From NCBI RefSeq assembly GCF_013359755.1, contig NZ_JABMCJ010000085.1, positions 248,001 through 312,000 on the forward strand: a DNA stretch of 64,000 bases. The letters are read 5' to 3'. Positions 57,630-64,000 of the stretch are shown one piece after another. How positions within the stretch are numbered: the stretch's first letter is position 1; every line of letters starts with the position of its first letter. Both the position numbers and the translations under genes were made by a program. Origin of the DNA: Tardiphaga robiniae (GTDB lineage Bacteria; Pseudomonadota; Alphaproteobacteria; Rhizobiales; Xanthobacteraceae). A model generated the notes under the pieces. The model did not search any database, had not been told where the DNA came from, and saw nothing but the letters and a program-made list of their open reading frames with translations.

Positions 57630-58960
57630 CGTCGTTGCGAAAGACCGTGATGACTTACGTCACGGGACTGCTCATCTTCGTCGGCGTTGCAGCGGCCATC
57701 ACGTCGTATTATTTTGTCAAACACGAGGTGAACAGCTTTCAGGACAACGCTCTTCACGAGGTTGCACTTACGGCGGGTATGGTGTTCCGACATGATATTG
57801 AGCCGCGGATTGATGCCGAATTGGAAGATCAGCTGGTAATCCAGATCTGGGATCAGTCGAAACAGCCCATTCATCGTTCAGGCCCTTCGGTTGATATCCC
57901 GTTTCAGTCGGAACTCGGCTATGCCGATGTGACCGCAGGTGGAGAGCGCTGGCGCGTGTTCAGGTCGCGTGATGCGACGCATGCGATCCAGGTTGCGCAG
58001 CGCTGGAGTGCACGTGAGGAAGTTGCCGCCTATGCGGCCGCGGGCGCTGCGGTGCCGTTGATCGCCGCCATTCCGATCGCATGGCTGATGATCTGGTGGG
58101 CCGTGAAGCGCGTATTGTCCGGGCTTGGGACACTATCGGCTGATATCGGCCAGCGCAGTGCCGATGCGAAGGACGCGCTAAGTCTGAAAGGCGTTCCGGT
58201 CGAAGTCGCTCCGCTGGTGACAGCCATGAATTCGCTGATCGAGCGACATCAGACCGCGCTGGAGACCCAGCGTCGCTTCGTGTCTGACGCGGCACATGAA
58301 TTGCGGACTCCGCTCGCGGCGCTTCAGATCCAGATCGATAATCTGCGGGCACGGGAGCTCAATGGGCCTGAGCGTGAAATAGCGCAGGATCTGCTCGACG
58401 GGATTCGAAGGGCCTCTTATTCGGTCAACCAGTTGATGACCATGGTTCGCGCCGATGCCGGCATCGAAAGCGAAGCCGAGATTGTCGATGCGGAGGCCTT
58501 CGTGCGGCTGGTGGTGTCCGGTTTCGTGTCCATCGCCGAAGCAAAGGGCGTCTCACTCGCGATCGAGCCGGGGACGCGTGATGAATTGAATGTTCGTGCC
58601 GCCGATCTCCGGCTGATCGTCTCGAACCTGCTCGACAATGCGGTGCGTTACACGCGCGCCGGCGGCGCGGTCAGCATTAAGGCTGACCGCCGAGGCACGG
58701 ATCTCGTCATCGAGGTGATCGACAGCGGATGCGGAATACCGGAATCCGCCGTGCCGTATCTCTACGACCGCTTCTTCCGTGCGGCGCCGATGGATATCGA
58801 TGGCACGGGGCTCGGACTGGCGATTGCCCGGACGGCGGCGGATCGTAACGGCTTCAGCCTCGATATCGCAAACCGCGACGATGCTCAGGGCGTCAGGGCT
58901 GCCGTCTCGATCCCACTCGGAGAAGTGCCGAACGAAGTCAGGCAGTTCGAAGCCGCGTAA
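57626..58960 (+). CDS. Sensor histidine kinase
   Basis: A 444-residue membrane kinase with two transmembrane helices (about 11-30 and 138-160), a periplasmic sensor of about 100 residues between them, a HAMP-like linker (about 165-210), the dimerisation H-box AAHELRTPLAAL (His near 224) and an ATPase domain with N-box NLLDNAVRYT, G1 DSGCGI and G2 GTGLGLAIAR (about 394-403). It phosphorylates the adjacent response regulator. Layout fits the TctE/QseC type. Its 3' end lies five bases from the convergent Crp/Fnr gene. Confidence 0.95.
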   Translation: MTSLRKTVMTYVTGLLIFVGVAAAITSYYFVKHEVNSFQDNALHEVALTAGMVFRHDIEPRIDAELEDQLVIQIWDQSKQPIHRSGPSVDIPFQSELGYADVTAGGERWRVFRSRDATHAIQVAQRWSAREEVAAYAAAGAAVPLIAAIPIAWLMIWWAVKRVLSGLGTLSADIGQRSADAKDALSLKGVPVEVAPLVTAMNSLIERHQTALETQRRFVSDAAHELRTPLAALQIQIDNLRARELNGPEREIAQDLLDGIRRASYSVNQLMTMVRADAGIESEAEIVDAEAFVRLVVSGFVSIAEAKGVSLAIEPGTRDELNVRAADLRLIVSNLLDNAVRYTRAGGAVSIKADRRGTDLVIEVIDSGCGIPESAVPYLYDRFFRAAPMDIDGTGLGLAIARTAADRNGFSLDIANRDDAQGVRAAVSIPLGEVPNEVRQFEAA

Positions 58961-58965
58961 CCACG

Positions 58966-59673
58966 CTATGCGTCATCACCTGGAACGGCATCAGCGAGCG
59001 CACGCAATGTCTCGGGTTCGCGCAGCACGATGCGCTGCCGGCTGCTTTCGATCAGCCCGCGCTGTTCCCAGGTGCTGAGCGTGCGGCTCACGGTGAAGAC
59101 CGTGGCGCCGGTCATTTCAGCGATATCCTGACGGCTCAACTGGAAATCGATCTCGATGCCTTGCGCGGTCTTGCGGCCTGATTGGTTCACCAGTCGCAGC
59201 AGGGCGTGAGCAACGCGCTGCTCGACCTGCTGGGTCGACATCTCGACCACGCGCGTATGCGCTTCCTGCAACCGGCTACCGACGGTCTTGAGCGTATTGG
59301 CGGCGAGAGCAGGATAGTCGGCAACCAGCCGCGTCCAGATCGTGGTAGGCCACACCAGAACCACGCTGTCATCCACCGCCGTTGCCGTCGCCGGATAAGT
59401 CGTAAGCCCCATCGCCTGACCGATCCCGAAGATCTCACCGGTCGCGACATAGCGCACAATCACCTGTTCGCCGGCGGGCGTCATCTTGGTCGCGCGGATA
59501 TGGCCATGGAGCAGCAGATAGAACGAATGGACGTCCTCGCCCTGCTCGAAAATCACCTTGTTCTTCGGGACGCGGATCGAATGCGCCTCGCGCAGGATCG
59601 CCTCGCAGGCTGCGGTGTCGAGACTCTCGAACAGCGGCAGATGCGCGACCATGGAGCTGTCGACTGCCGACAT
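58966..59673 (-). CDS. Crp/Fnr-family regulator
   Basis: A 235-residue regulator with an N-terminal cyclic-nucleotide-binding fold (about 12-130) and a C-terminal winged helix (about 145-225) with RQDIAEMTGATVFTVSRTLSTWEQRGL. It has no FNR-type cysteine cluster (only Cys23), so it is not a classical [4Fe-4S] oxygen sensor; NnrR/Dnr-type NO regulators also lack it. It is divergent from pseudoazurin and nnrS across a TTGCG-N4-CGCAA site, pointing to control of nitrogen-oxide metabolism. Confidence 0.88.
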   Translation of the reverse strand: MSAVDSSMVAHLPLFESLDTAACEAILREAHSIRVPKNKVIFEQGEDVHSFYLLLHGHIRATKMTPAGEQVIVRYVATGEIFGIGQAMGLTTYPATATAVDDSVVLVWPTTIWTRLVADYPALAANTLKTVGSRLQEAHTRVVEMSTQQVEQRVAHALLRLVNQSGRKTAQGIEIDFQLSRQDIAEMTGATVFTVSRTLSTWEQRGLIESSRQRIVLREPETLRALADAVPGDDA

Positions 59674-59742
59674 GCGTTCTCCGTCAAATTCCCGTTCCGG
59701 CCACTTCTAGACCGTGAATGCCGGCCCCGATCAAGCGGAAGT

Positions 59743-59756
59743 TTGCGCTGGCGCAA
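59743..59756. promoter_or_regulatory. Crp/Fnr-type operator TTGCG-N4-CGCAA
   Basis: A perfect five-four-five palindrome TTGCG-CTGG-CGCAA lies between the Crp/Fnr gene and the pseudoazurin gene, 70 bases from the former start codon and 67 from the latter. Regulators of the NnrR/Dnr/FNR superfamily bind such palindromes; TTGCG half-sites are characteristic of the NnrR branch in alphaproteobacteria. Confidence 0.7.
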
Positions 59757-59771
59757 TGTCGCTGCCCGGCC

Positions 59772-59791
59772 ATGCGCCTAATTTGGCGCAT
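59772..59791. promoter_or_regulatory. Second palindrome ATGCGCC-N6-GGCGCAT
   Basis: A seven-base perfect inverted repeat with a six-base spacer is found 32 bases before the pseudoazurin start codon and 15 bases downstream of the first palindrome. It may be a second operator or a leader hairpin overlapping the promoter. Confidence 0.5.
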
Positions 59792-59823
59792 CCGGCTGAA
59801 ATGACCGGAGTTTACGGAGAAAT

Positions 59824-60270
59824 ATGATGCGCAAGGCTCTTATGCTTGCAACCGCCACCGTCCTTTTCGCTCTGACAGGCGCCGCTGGCGCTGCGGAAGT
59901 CGAGGTCAAAATGCTCAACAAGGGCGCCGACGGGACCGCAATGGTGTTCGAGCCCGCACTGGTCAATGTGCAGCCCGGCGATACCGTGAAATTCGTGTCG
60001 ACCGACAAGGCGCACAGCGTTGAATCGGTTAAAGGCATGCTACCCGCCGACGCGACGCCCTTCGTTGGCAAGATGAGCCAGGACCTCGTGGTGACCTTCG
60101 ACAAGCCCGGCGTCTACGGCGTGAAATGCGCGCCACATTACGGCATGGGCATGGTGGGACTGGTGGTGGTCGGTGCGCCAACCAATGCGGCCGAAGCCAA
60201 GGCAGTGACCCATCCCGGCAAGGCCAAGACAATGTTCGCGACGCTGTTCGAGAAAGTCGCTGCGAAGTAA
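59824..60270 (+). CDS. Pseudoazurin
   Basis: A 148-residue periplasmic blue copper protein with a signal peptide (1-23, AGA cut). The type-1 copper ligands are His64 (DKAHSVE), Cys102, His105 and Met110 in KCAPHYGMGM, a C-x2-H-x4-M pattern of pseudoazurins. It donates electrons to copper nitrite reductase or nitrous-oxide reductase. ACGGAG precedes the ATG. It is followed 24 bases later by nnrS and is likely cotranscribed. Confidence 0.95.
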   Translation: MMRKALMLATATVLFALTGAAGAAEVEVKMLNKGADGTAMVFEPALVNVQPGDTVKFVSTDKAHSVESVKGMLPADATPFVGKMSQDLVVTFDKPGVYGVKCAPHYGMGMVGLVVVGAPTNAAEAKAVTHPGKAKTMFATLFEKVAAK

Positions 60271-60294
60271 CACGCCCCAAACGGGAGAGTAACG

Positions 60295-61503
60295 ATGACG
60301 CTTCTTCGTGTTCGCTCCATCGCCGATTGGCCGTTGCTCTCGGCCGGCTTCCGCCCCTTTTTCCTGCTCGGTGCGTGTTATGCCGGTCTGGCCATTCTGA
60401 TCTGGATGCCGGCCTTCCATGGCCGGCTGGCGCTGGCCAGCGGCTTTGCGCCGCGCGACTGGCACATTCACGAGATGCTGTTCGGCTTCATGTCGGCCGT
60501 TGTCACCGGCTTCTTGTTCACGGCGATTCCGAATTGGACGGGGCGGCTGCCGATCCGTGGTTTGCCGTTGCTCGGGCTGGTCGTCCTCTGGATCGCGGGA
60601 CGGATTTGCCTGACGTTTTCGGCCTATACCGGCTGGCTCGTGGCGATGCTGGTCGATGTGAGCTTCCTGACGCTGGTCGCCGCCGCTGCAACCCGCGAGA
60701 TCGCCGCGGGCCGCAACTGGCGCAATCTGCCGGTGGTCGGCATCGTCGCCTTCCTGCTGGTCGGTAACATCGCCTTTCATGTCGAAGCTCATCTTGCTGG
60801 CGCCGCAGACGTCAGCATCCGGATCGGCGTCGCGGTCGTGGTGTTGCTGATCTCGCTGATCGGCGGGCGGATCGTTCCGAGCTTCACCCGCAACTGGCTG
60901 GTGCGCGAGAATCCCGGTCGGCTTCCAGTGCCGTTCGCGCGTTTCGATATGATTGTCATTGCCATCAGCGCCGCCGCGCTGCTGCTGTGGATCGCGCGCC
61001 CCTTTGGCGCATTAACGGGAGTGGCTCTCGCACTGGTCGGCTTGCTGCACATCATGCGTCTTGCGCGCTGGGCCGGCGATCGCACCTCGCGCGAGGGACT
61101 GCTGCTGATCCTGCATATTGGTTACGCTTTCGTGCCGCTGGGTTTTCTGCTGAATGCCGCAGCGGCAGCAGGATGGGTCGCGCCCAGCGCCGGCCTGCAT
61201 GCATGGATGGCAGGTGCGGCCGGCGTCATGACGCTGGCTGTCATGAGCCGGGCAACACTCGGTCATACCGGCCAGGCACTGCATGCCTCACGTACGACGC
61301 TGATGATCTATGCCGCCGTCATCGTGGCGGCACTGGCGCGGATCGGCGCCGTGATCGCGCCGGCTTACAGTCCGCCACTGCTCCATGTTGCAGCATTGAC
61401 GTGGGTCGCGGCCTTTATCGGCTTCGCCGTCTCATTCGGCCCGCTGCTGATCGGTTATCGGAAGCCGCGCCGTTCCGACGCGGCGATGGCGCTCAGTCGC
61501 TAA
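60295..61503 (+). CDS. nnrS: NnrS-family membrane protein
   Basis: A 402-residue polytopic protein with about 12 transmembrane helices. The RPFFLLGACYAGLAIL, WHIHEMLFGFMSAVVTGFLFTAIPNWTG (about 57-84) and ARWAGDRTSREGLLLILHIGYAFVPLGF regions are typical of NnrS, a haem- and copper-containing membrane protein that relieves nitric-oxide stress. GGGAG stands six bases before the ATG. The gene is last in the pseudoazurin operon. No NO reductase or nitrite reductase gene is in the window. Confidence 0.94.
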   Translation: MTLLRVRSIADWPLLSAGFRPFFLLGACYAGLAILIWMPAFHGRLALASGFAPRDWHIHEMLFGFMSAVVTGFLFTAIPNWTGRLPIRGLPLLGLVVLWIAGRICLTFSAYTGWLVAMLVDVSFLTLVAAAATREIAAGRNWRNLPVVGIVAFLLVGNIAFHVEAHLAGAADVSIRIGVAVVVLLISLIGGRIVPSFTRNWLVRENPGRLPVPFARFDMIVIAISAAALLLWIARPFGALTGVALALVGLLHIMRLARWAGDRTSREGLLLILHIGYAFVPLGFLLNAAAAAGWVAPSAGLHAWMAGAAGVMTLAVMSRATLGHTGQALHASRTTLMIYAAVIVAALARIGAVIAPAYSPPLLHVAALTWVAAFIGFAVSFGPLLIGYRKPRRSDAAMALSR

Positions 61504-61518
61504 ATCGGAGACGGCCAC

Positions 61519-64000
61519 TCAGGCCTTCATCGCCGCATTCGAAAATGCCACCTCGATCAGCGTGCCCGAGCTTGGCGCGGTCTTGATCTGGAAGCGCGCG
61601 TTGTTGGCTTCGACGAGGGCTTTGGTCAGCGACAGGCTGACACCCGAGCTCTCCGAAGAATCAGCCGGCGTTGAACTCCGGAACGGCTCCATCGCGGCAG
61701 CGAGTTCGTTGTCGTTGAGGCCGTGACCGGTGTCGCGGACGCGCAGCACGATCTCACCGAAGTCCGACAATGCGGTTGAGACGATCACCTGACCGCCGGC
61801 ATTGGCGAGGTGGATCGAATTGCCGATCAGATTCAGCGTGATCTGCCGCAGCGCACGGGCGTCGGCAACGACCGTCGGCAGCAGATGCGCCAGCGAGGTA
61901 CGGATGATGATGCGGCCGCGATTGGCCTGCGGCTGCATCACCGCGACGCATTGCTCCACCATCTCGTTGAGGTTCTGCGTGGTGAAAGCGAGGTCGATCT
62001 TGCCGGTCTCGATGCGTGACAGATCGAGCAGATCGTTGACGATCGCGATGACGCGTTCACCCGAGGCCCGAATGTCTTTCATGTATTCGACATAGCGCTC
62101 GTTGCCGAGTGGGCCGAAGCGCTGGTCGACCATCACTTCCGCGAAGCCGATGATGGCATTCAGCGGCGTACGGACCTCGTGGCTGATCCGCGCCAGCACA
62201 TCCGCCTTGGCCGTTGCCGCACGATCGGCCTGGCGGCGCGCATTCAGCAGTTCGGTTTCGGTCTTCTTCGTCTGCGTCAGGTCGCGGAACACGGCAAAGA
62301 AGTTCGGTCCCTCCGTGCGCGTGCGGCCGATGGTCATCGACAGCGACACGAGGCCGCCGGCGCGCACCTGGCCCAGGGCCTCACGGCCATGATCCATCAG
62401 GCTGGCCACGCCGGATTCCTTGACGCTTGCGAGATAGTCCTGCACCACGCGGCGGCTTTCTGCAGCAAACAGGTCGGTCAGATTCCGCTGCGTCAGTAAT
62501 TCGCCGCTATAGCCGAACAGCGCCTCGGCGCTGCGGTTGCAGGAATTGATATTGCCTTCGGCGTCGAACATGATGACGCCTTCGGCCGTGGTATCGAGGA
62601 TCGTGGCCAGATCTTCGGCATCGATATGGCCCGCGGGCAATGGCGCGTCCGCAACGGGCGCAGCGATCGTAACAGGGGCGGCGACAGGCTCTGCCTTGGG
62701 CGGAGAGAAAATCAGCACATGCGCCGGTTCGTTGTCCCATGAAATCGTGTACAGGCGCGCTTCGGCAGGCACTGTGTTGCCGGACTGGTCACCGCCCGAA
62801 ATCGTGACGGCGGTGCCGTCATCCGAGGTACTGGCCGCAGACGAAACATCAGCTCCGACATAGAGCGCATCGAGGCCACCTGCTTCTTCCAGTGCGTTCA
62901 GGCTTGGATAGTTCATCCGGGCGAGGAAGGCGGGATTGGCGAATAGCAGGCGATCGAGGCGATAGATCAGGACGCCGACCGGCATCAGGTCAAGCAGCAC
63001 CTTGTCGCGCATCATCTCGCCGCGCGGTGCAGCCGGTGGCGTTGTCAGCCAGGCAGCCTGTGACGCCGCTTCAGTTGGCTGAGACAAGGTCTGAGCAGCC
63101 GTCGGTGCATCGTCCGTCTCGCTGTCCGCTTCGGGTGTGTTCGTGCTCGTGATCAGTCCCGTTTCCGACTCAAGCCGCGCCGACAATTGCCGCGCAAGTT
63201 CGTTGAAGGCGCTGTTCTCGACAGGCGTCAGTGCCGGCGATCTGGGATCGCCTGGTCGAAATGGCACGACGTTCTCGGGTGGTTGCACGGTGCTGTCCGG
63301 TGTGGTTGGCGGTGGTGTCTGTTCTGGTATCGGGTTGGTGGTGAGGGCGATCGGTTCATCGAGACTGTCGCCGACAGGGCCGGCCTGCGCGACATCGGCG
63401 GATAATGGTCGGGGCGGTGGATCGCCGATGTGATCATGTCGACGTTGCTCGGCGAGCCGGGTCATTCCATCGAGGTCGCGGCAAACACCGAAACCGCGAT
63501 AGCCGGTGAAATTGCGCTCGCGATCGAACAGCGGCAGGCCAGAGAGTTCGACAGGCAGGCGGCCACCGCCATCCACCGGCCAGAGCAGCGTGATGCCACT
63601 CCATGTCTGCTGCGTGGCCATCGCCTTGACGACGTGGCTGTCGGGATCGAGGTTGAATTCGACTGTGAGATCGTTCCACTTGTGGCCAAAGCCTGCCGCT
63701 GTGCGCGGGCCGATCAGGTGGATGAACTCGTCAGAGTTCAGTGTGAAGCGCTTCTCCGCATCGATCTGCCATACGAAACGGAGCGGCGTCGTGCGCGGCT
63801 CGATCTCTGGCAGCGCAACGGACGCAGGTTGGTCGGCAACGGCTTCGACGGCGGGCGACTGCGCATCAGTCTCAGTCGGTGCGTCGGCATGTGCGATGGT
63901 TTCGGCGATCACCTCTTCGAGATGTACGTCGCGATCGATCTCGGTTTTTTCCGGCTCGATCGGAGCGTCGATGTCGATGGCGTTTTCGCTCGGGTCTTTT
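61519..64000 (-). CDS. PAS-type sensor histidine kinase, 5' end beyond window
   Basis: The frame is open from 61519 to the window edge without a stop; at least 827 residues, start not visible (an internal GTG at 63912 is only a candidate). A polar, Pro/Ala-rich N-terminal half with PAS-like folds is followed by a PAS domain (EDLATILDTTAEGVIMFDAEGNINSCNRSAEALFGY), H-box ARISHEVRTPLNAIIGFAEVM, and an ATPase domain. N-box NLIGNSIHLA and G1 DTGHGL are present, but G2 is SSGVSLSLTKAL where GTGLGL is usual. It resembles the PdhS/DivJ/PleC group of cell-cycle kinases. Whether it is an active kinase is uncertain. Confidence 0.85.
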   Translation of the reverse strand, partial: KDPSENAIDIDAPIEPEKTEIDRDVHLEEVIAETIAHADAPTETDAQSPAVEAVADQPASVALPEIEPRTTPLRFVWQIDAEKRFTLNSDEFIHLIGPRTAAGFGHKWNDLTVEFNLDPDSHVVKAMATQQTWSGITLLWPVDGGGRLPVELSGLPLFDRERNFTGYRGFGVCRDLDGMTRLAEQRRHDHIGDPPPRPLSADVAQAGPVGDSLDEPIALTTNPIPEQTPPPTTPDSTVQPPENVVPFRPGDPRSPALTPVENSAFNELARQLSARLESETGLITSTNTPEADSETDDAPTAAQTLSQPTEAASQAAWLTTPPAAPRGEMMRDKVLLDLMPVGVLIYRLDRLLFANPAFLARMNYPSLNALEEAGGLDALYVGADVSSAASTSDDGTAVTISGGDQSGNTVPAEARLYTISWDNEPAHVLIFSPPKAEPVAAPVTIAAPVADAPLPAGHIDAEDLATILDTTAEGVIMFDAEGNINSCNRSAEALFGYSGELLTQRNLTDLFAAESRRVVQDYLASVKESGVASLMDHGREALGQVRAGGLVSLSMTIGRTRTEGPNFFAVFRDLTQTKKTETELLNARRQADRAATAKADVLARISHEVRTPLNAIIGFAEVMVDQRFGPLGNERYVEYMKDIRASGERVIAIVNDLLDLSRIETGKIDLAFTTQNLNEMVEQCVAVMQPQANRGRIIIRTSLAHLLPTVVADARALRQITLNLIGNSIHLANAGGQVIVSTALSDFGEIVLRVRDTGHGLNDNELAAAMEPFRSSTPADSSESSGVSLSLTKALVEANNARFQIKTAPSSGTLIEVAFSNAAMKA

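Noticed and set aside
1-64000. tRNA, rRNA, prophage or integrative element
   Set aside because: No cloverleaf with a matching acceptor and T-loop, rRNA-like stretch, integrase, capsid or tail gene was seen in any spacer by eye; a tRNAscan-SE and VirSorter run would settle this.

Overview
The window is about 62-63% G+C chromosomal DNA from an alphaproteobacterium, most likely the Bradyrhizobium/Rhodopseudomonas/Tardiphaga/Afipia group (Nitrobacteraceae). This rests on typical small families (GapR, DUF1244, DUF1036, paired YdcH-like DUF465 genes, an aa3-oxidase subunit IV peptide), split proton-translocating transhydrogenase genes, Irr-like iron boxes, a GTTC-N7-GTTC SOS box and palindromic repeats of the kind scattered through those genomes. 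It reads as core chromosome with a few accessory insertions. I saw no rRNA, tRNA, CRISPR array, prophage or transposase gene.

Layout. 0-7 kb: a YbaK-type deacylase, a GT25 glycosyltransferase, an O-antigen-ligase-like protein translationally coupled to an amidohydrolase, then an IclR regulator facing two MaoC-fold hydratase genes and a Bug-type binding protein (a small catabolic locus). 6.8-16.3 kb: ribosomal L36, TPR protein, large MscS channel, DUF3750, alpha/beta hydrolase, OsmC, pyruvate kinase coupled to a DUF1036 protein, DUF1244 and GapR. 16.3-23.6 kb: two periplasmic cell-wall proteins (DUF882/M15-like and an L,D-transpeptidase), a sigma-54 response regulator and a TerC-type membrane protein. 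23.6-27.1 kb: an XRE regulator with a coupled unknown protein, oligoendopeptidase F, and an AbrB/Doc toxin-antitoxin module. 27.2-30.3 kb: oxidase subunit IV and the pntAA-pntAB-pntB operon. 30.3-40.3 kb: VOC protein, Ca2+/H+ antiporter plus cupin, TPR lipoprotein, ribosomal S21, aquaporin Z, purEK, a GGDEF protein that has lost its catalytic core, an SOS-boxed small gene, two DUF465 genes and an LhgO-like oxidoreductase.

40.5-54.1 kb: a PAS-GGDEF-EAL protein, a polyamine-type ABC importer without binding protein, AsmA, succinyl-CoA:3-ketoacid transferase, an AI-2E-type exporter, a low-G+C colicin-immunity-like gene, and an iron importer consisting only of binding protein and permease. 54.3-59 kb: a TonB siderophore receptor divergent from a two-component system across two Irr-like boxes. 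59-61.5 kb: a Crp/Fnr regulator divergent from pseudoazurin and nnrS, with a TTGCG-N4-CGCAA box between them, which points to nitric-oxide or denitrification control. The last gene, a PAS sensor kinase with an altered ATP-lid motif, runs off the right edge.

Most noteworthy: the LexA-type box inside the promoter of an unknown 83-aa gene; the AbrB/Doc module with an operator bracketing its promoter; the paired hydratase genes in which only one subunit keeps the Asp/His dyad; the orphan immunity-like gene; and the GGDEF gene with an internal deletion. No unambiguous wholly new multi-gene system was found; the candidates above are the best leads.
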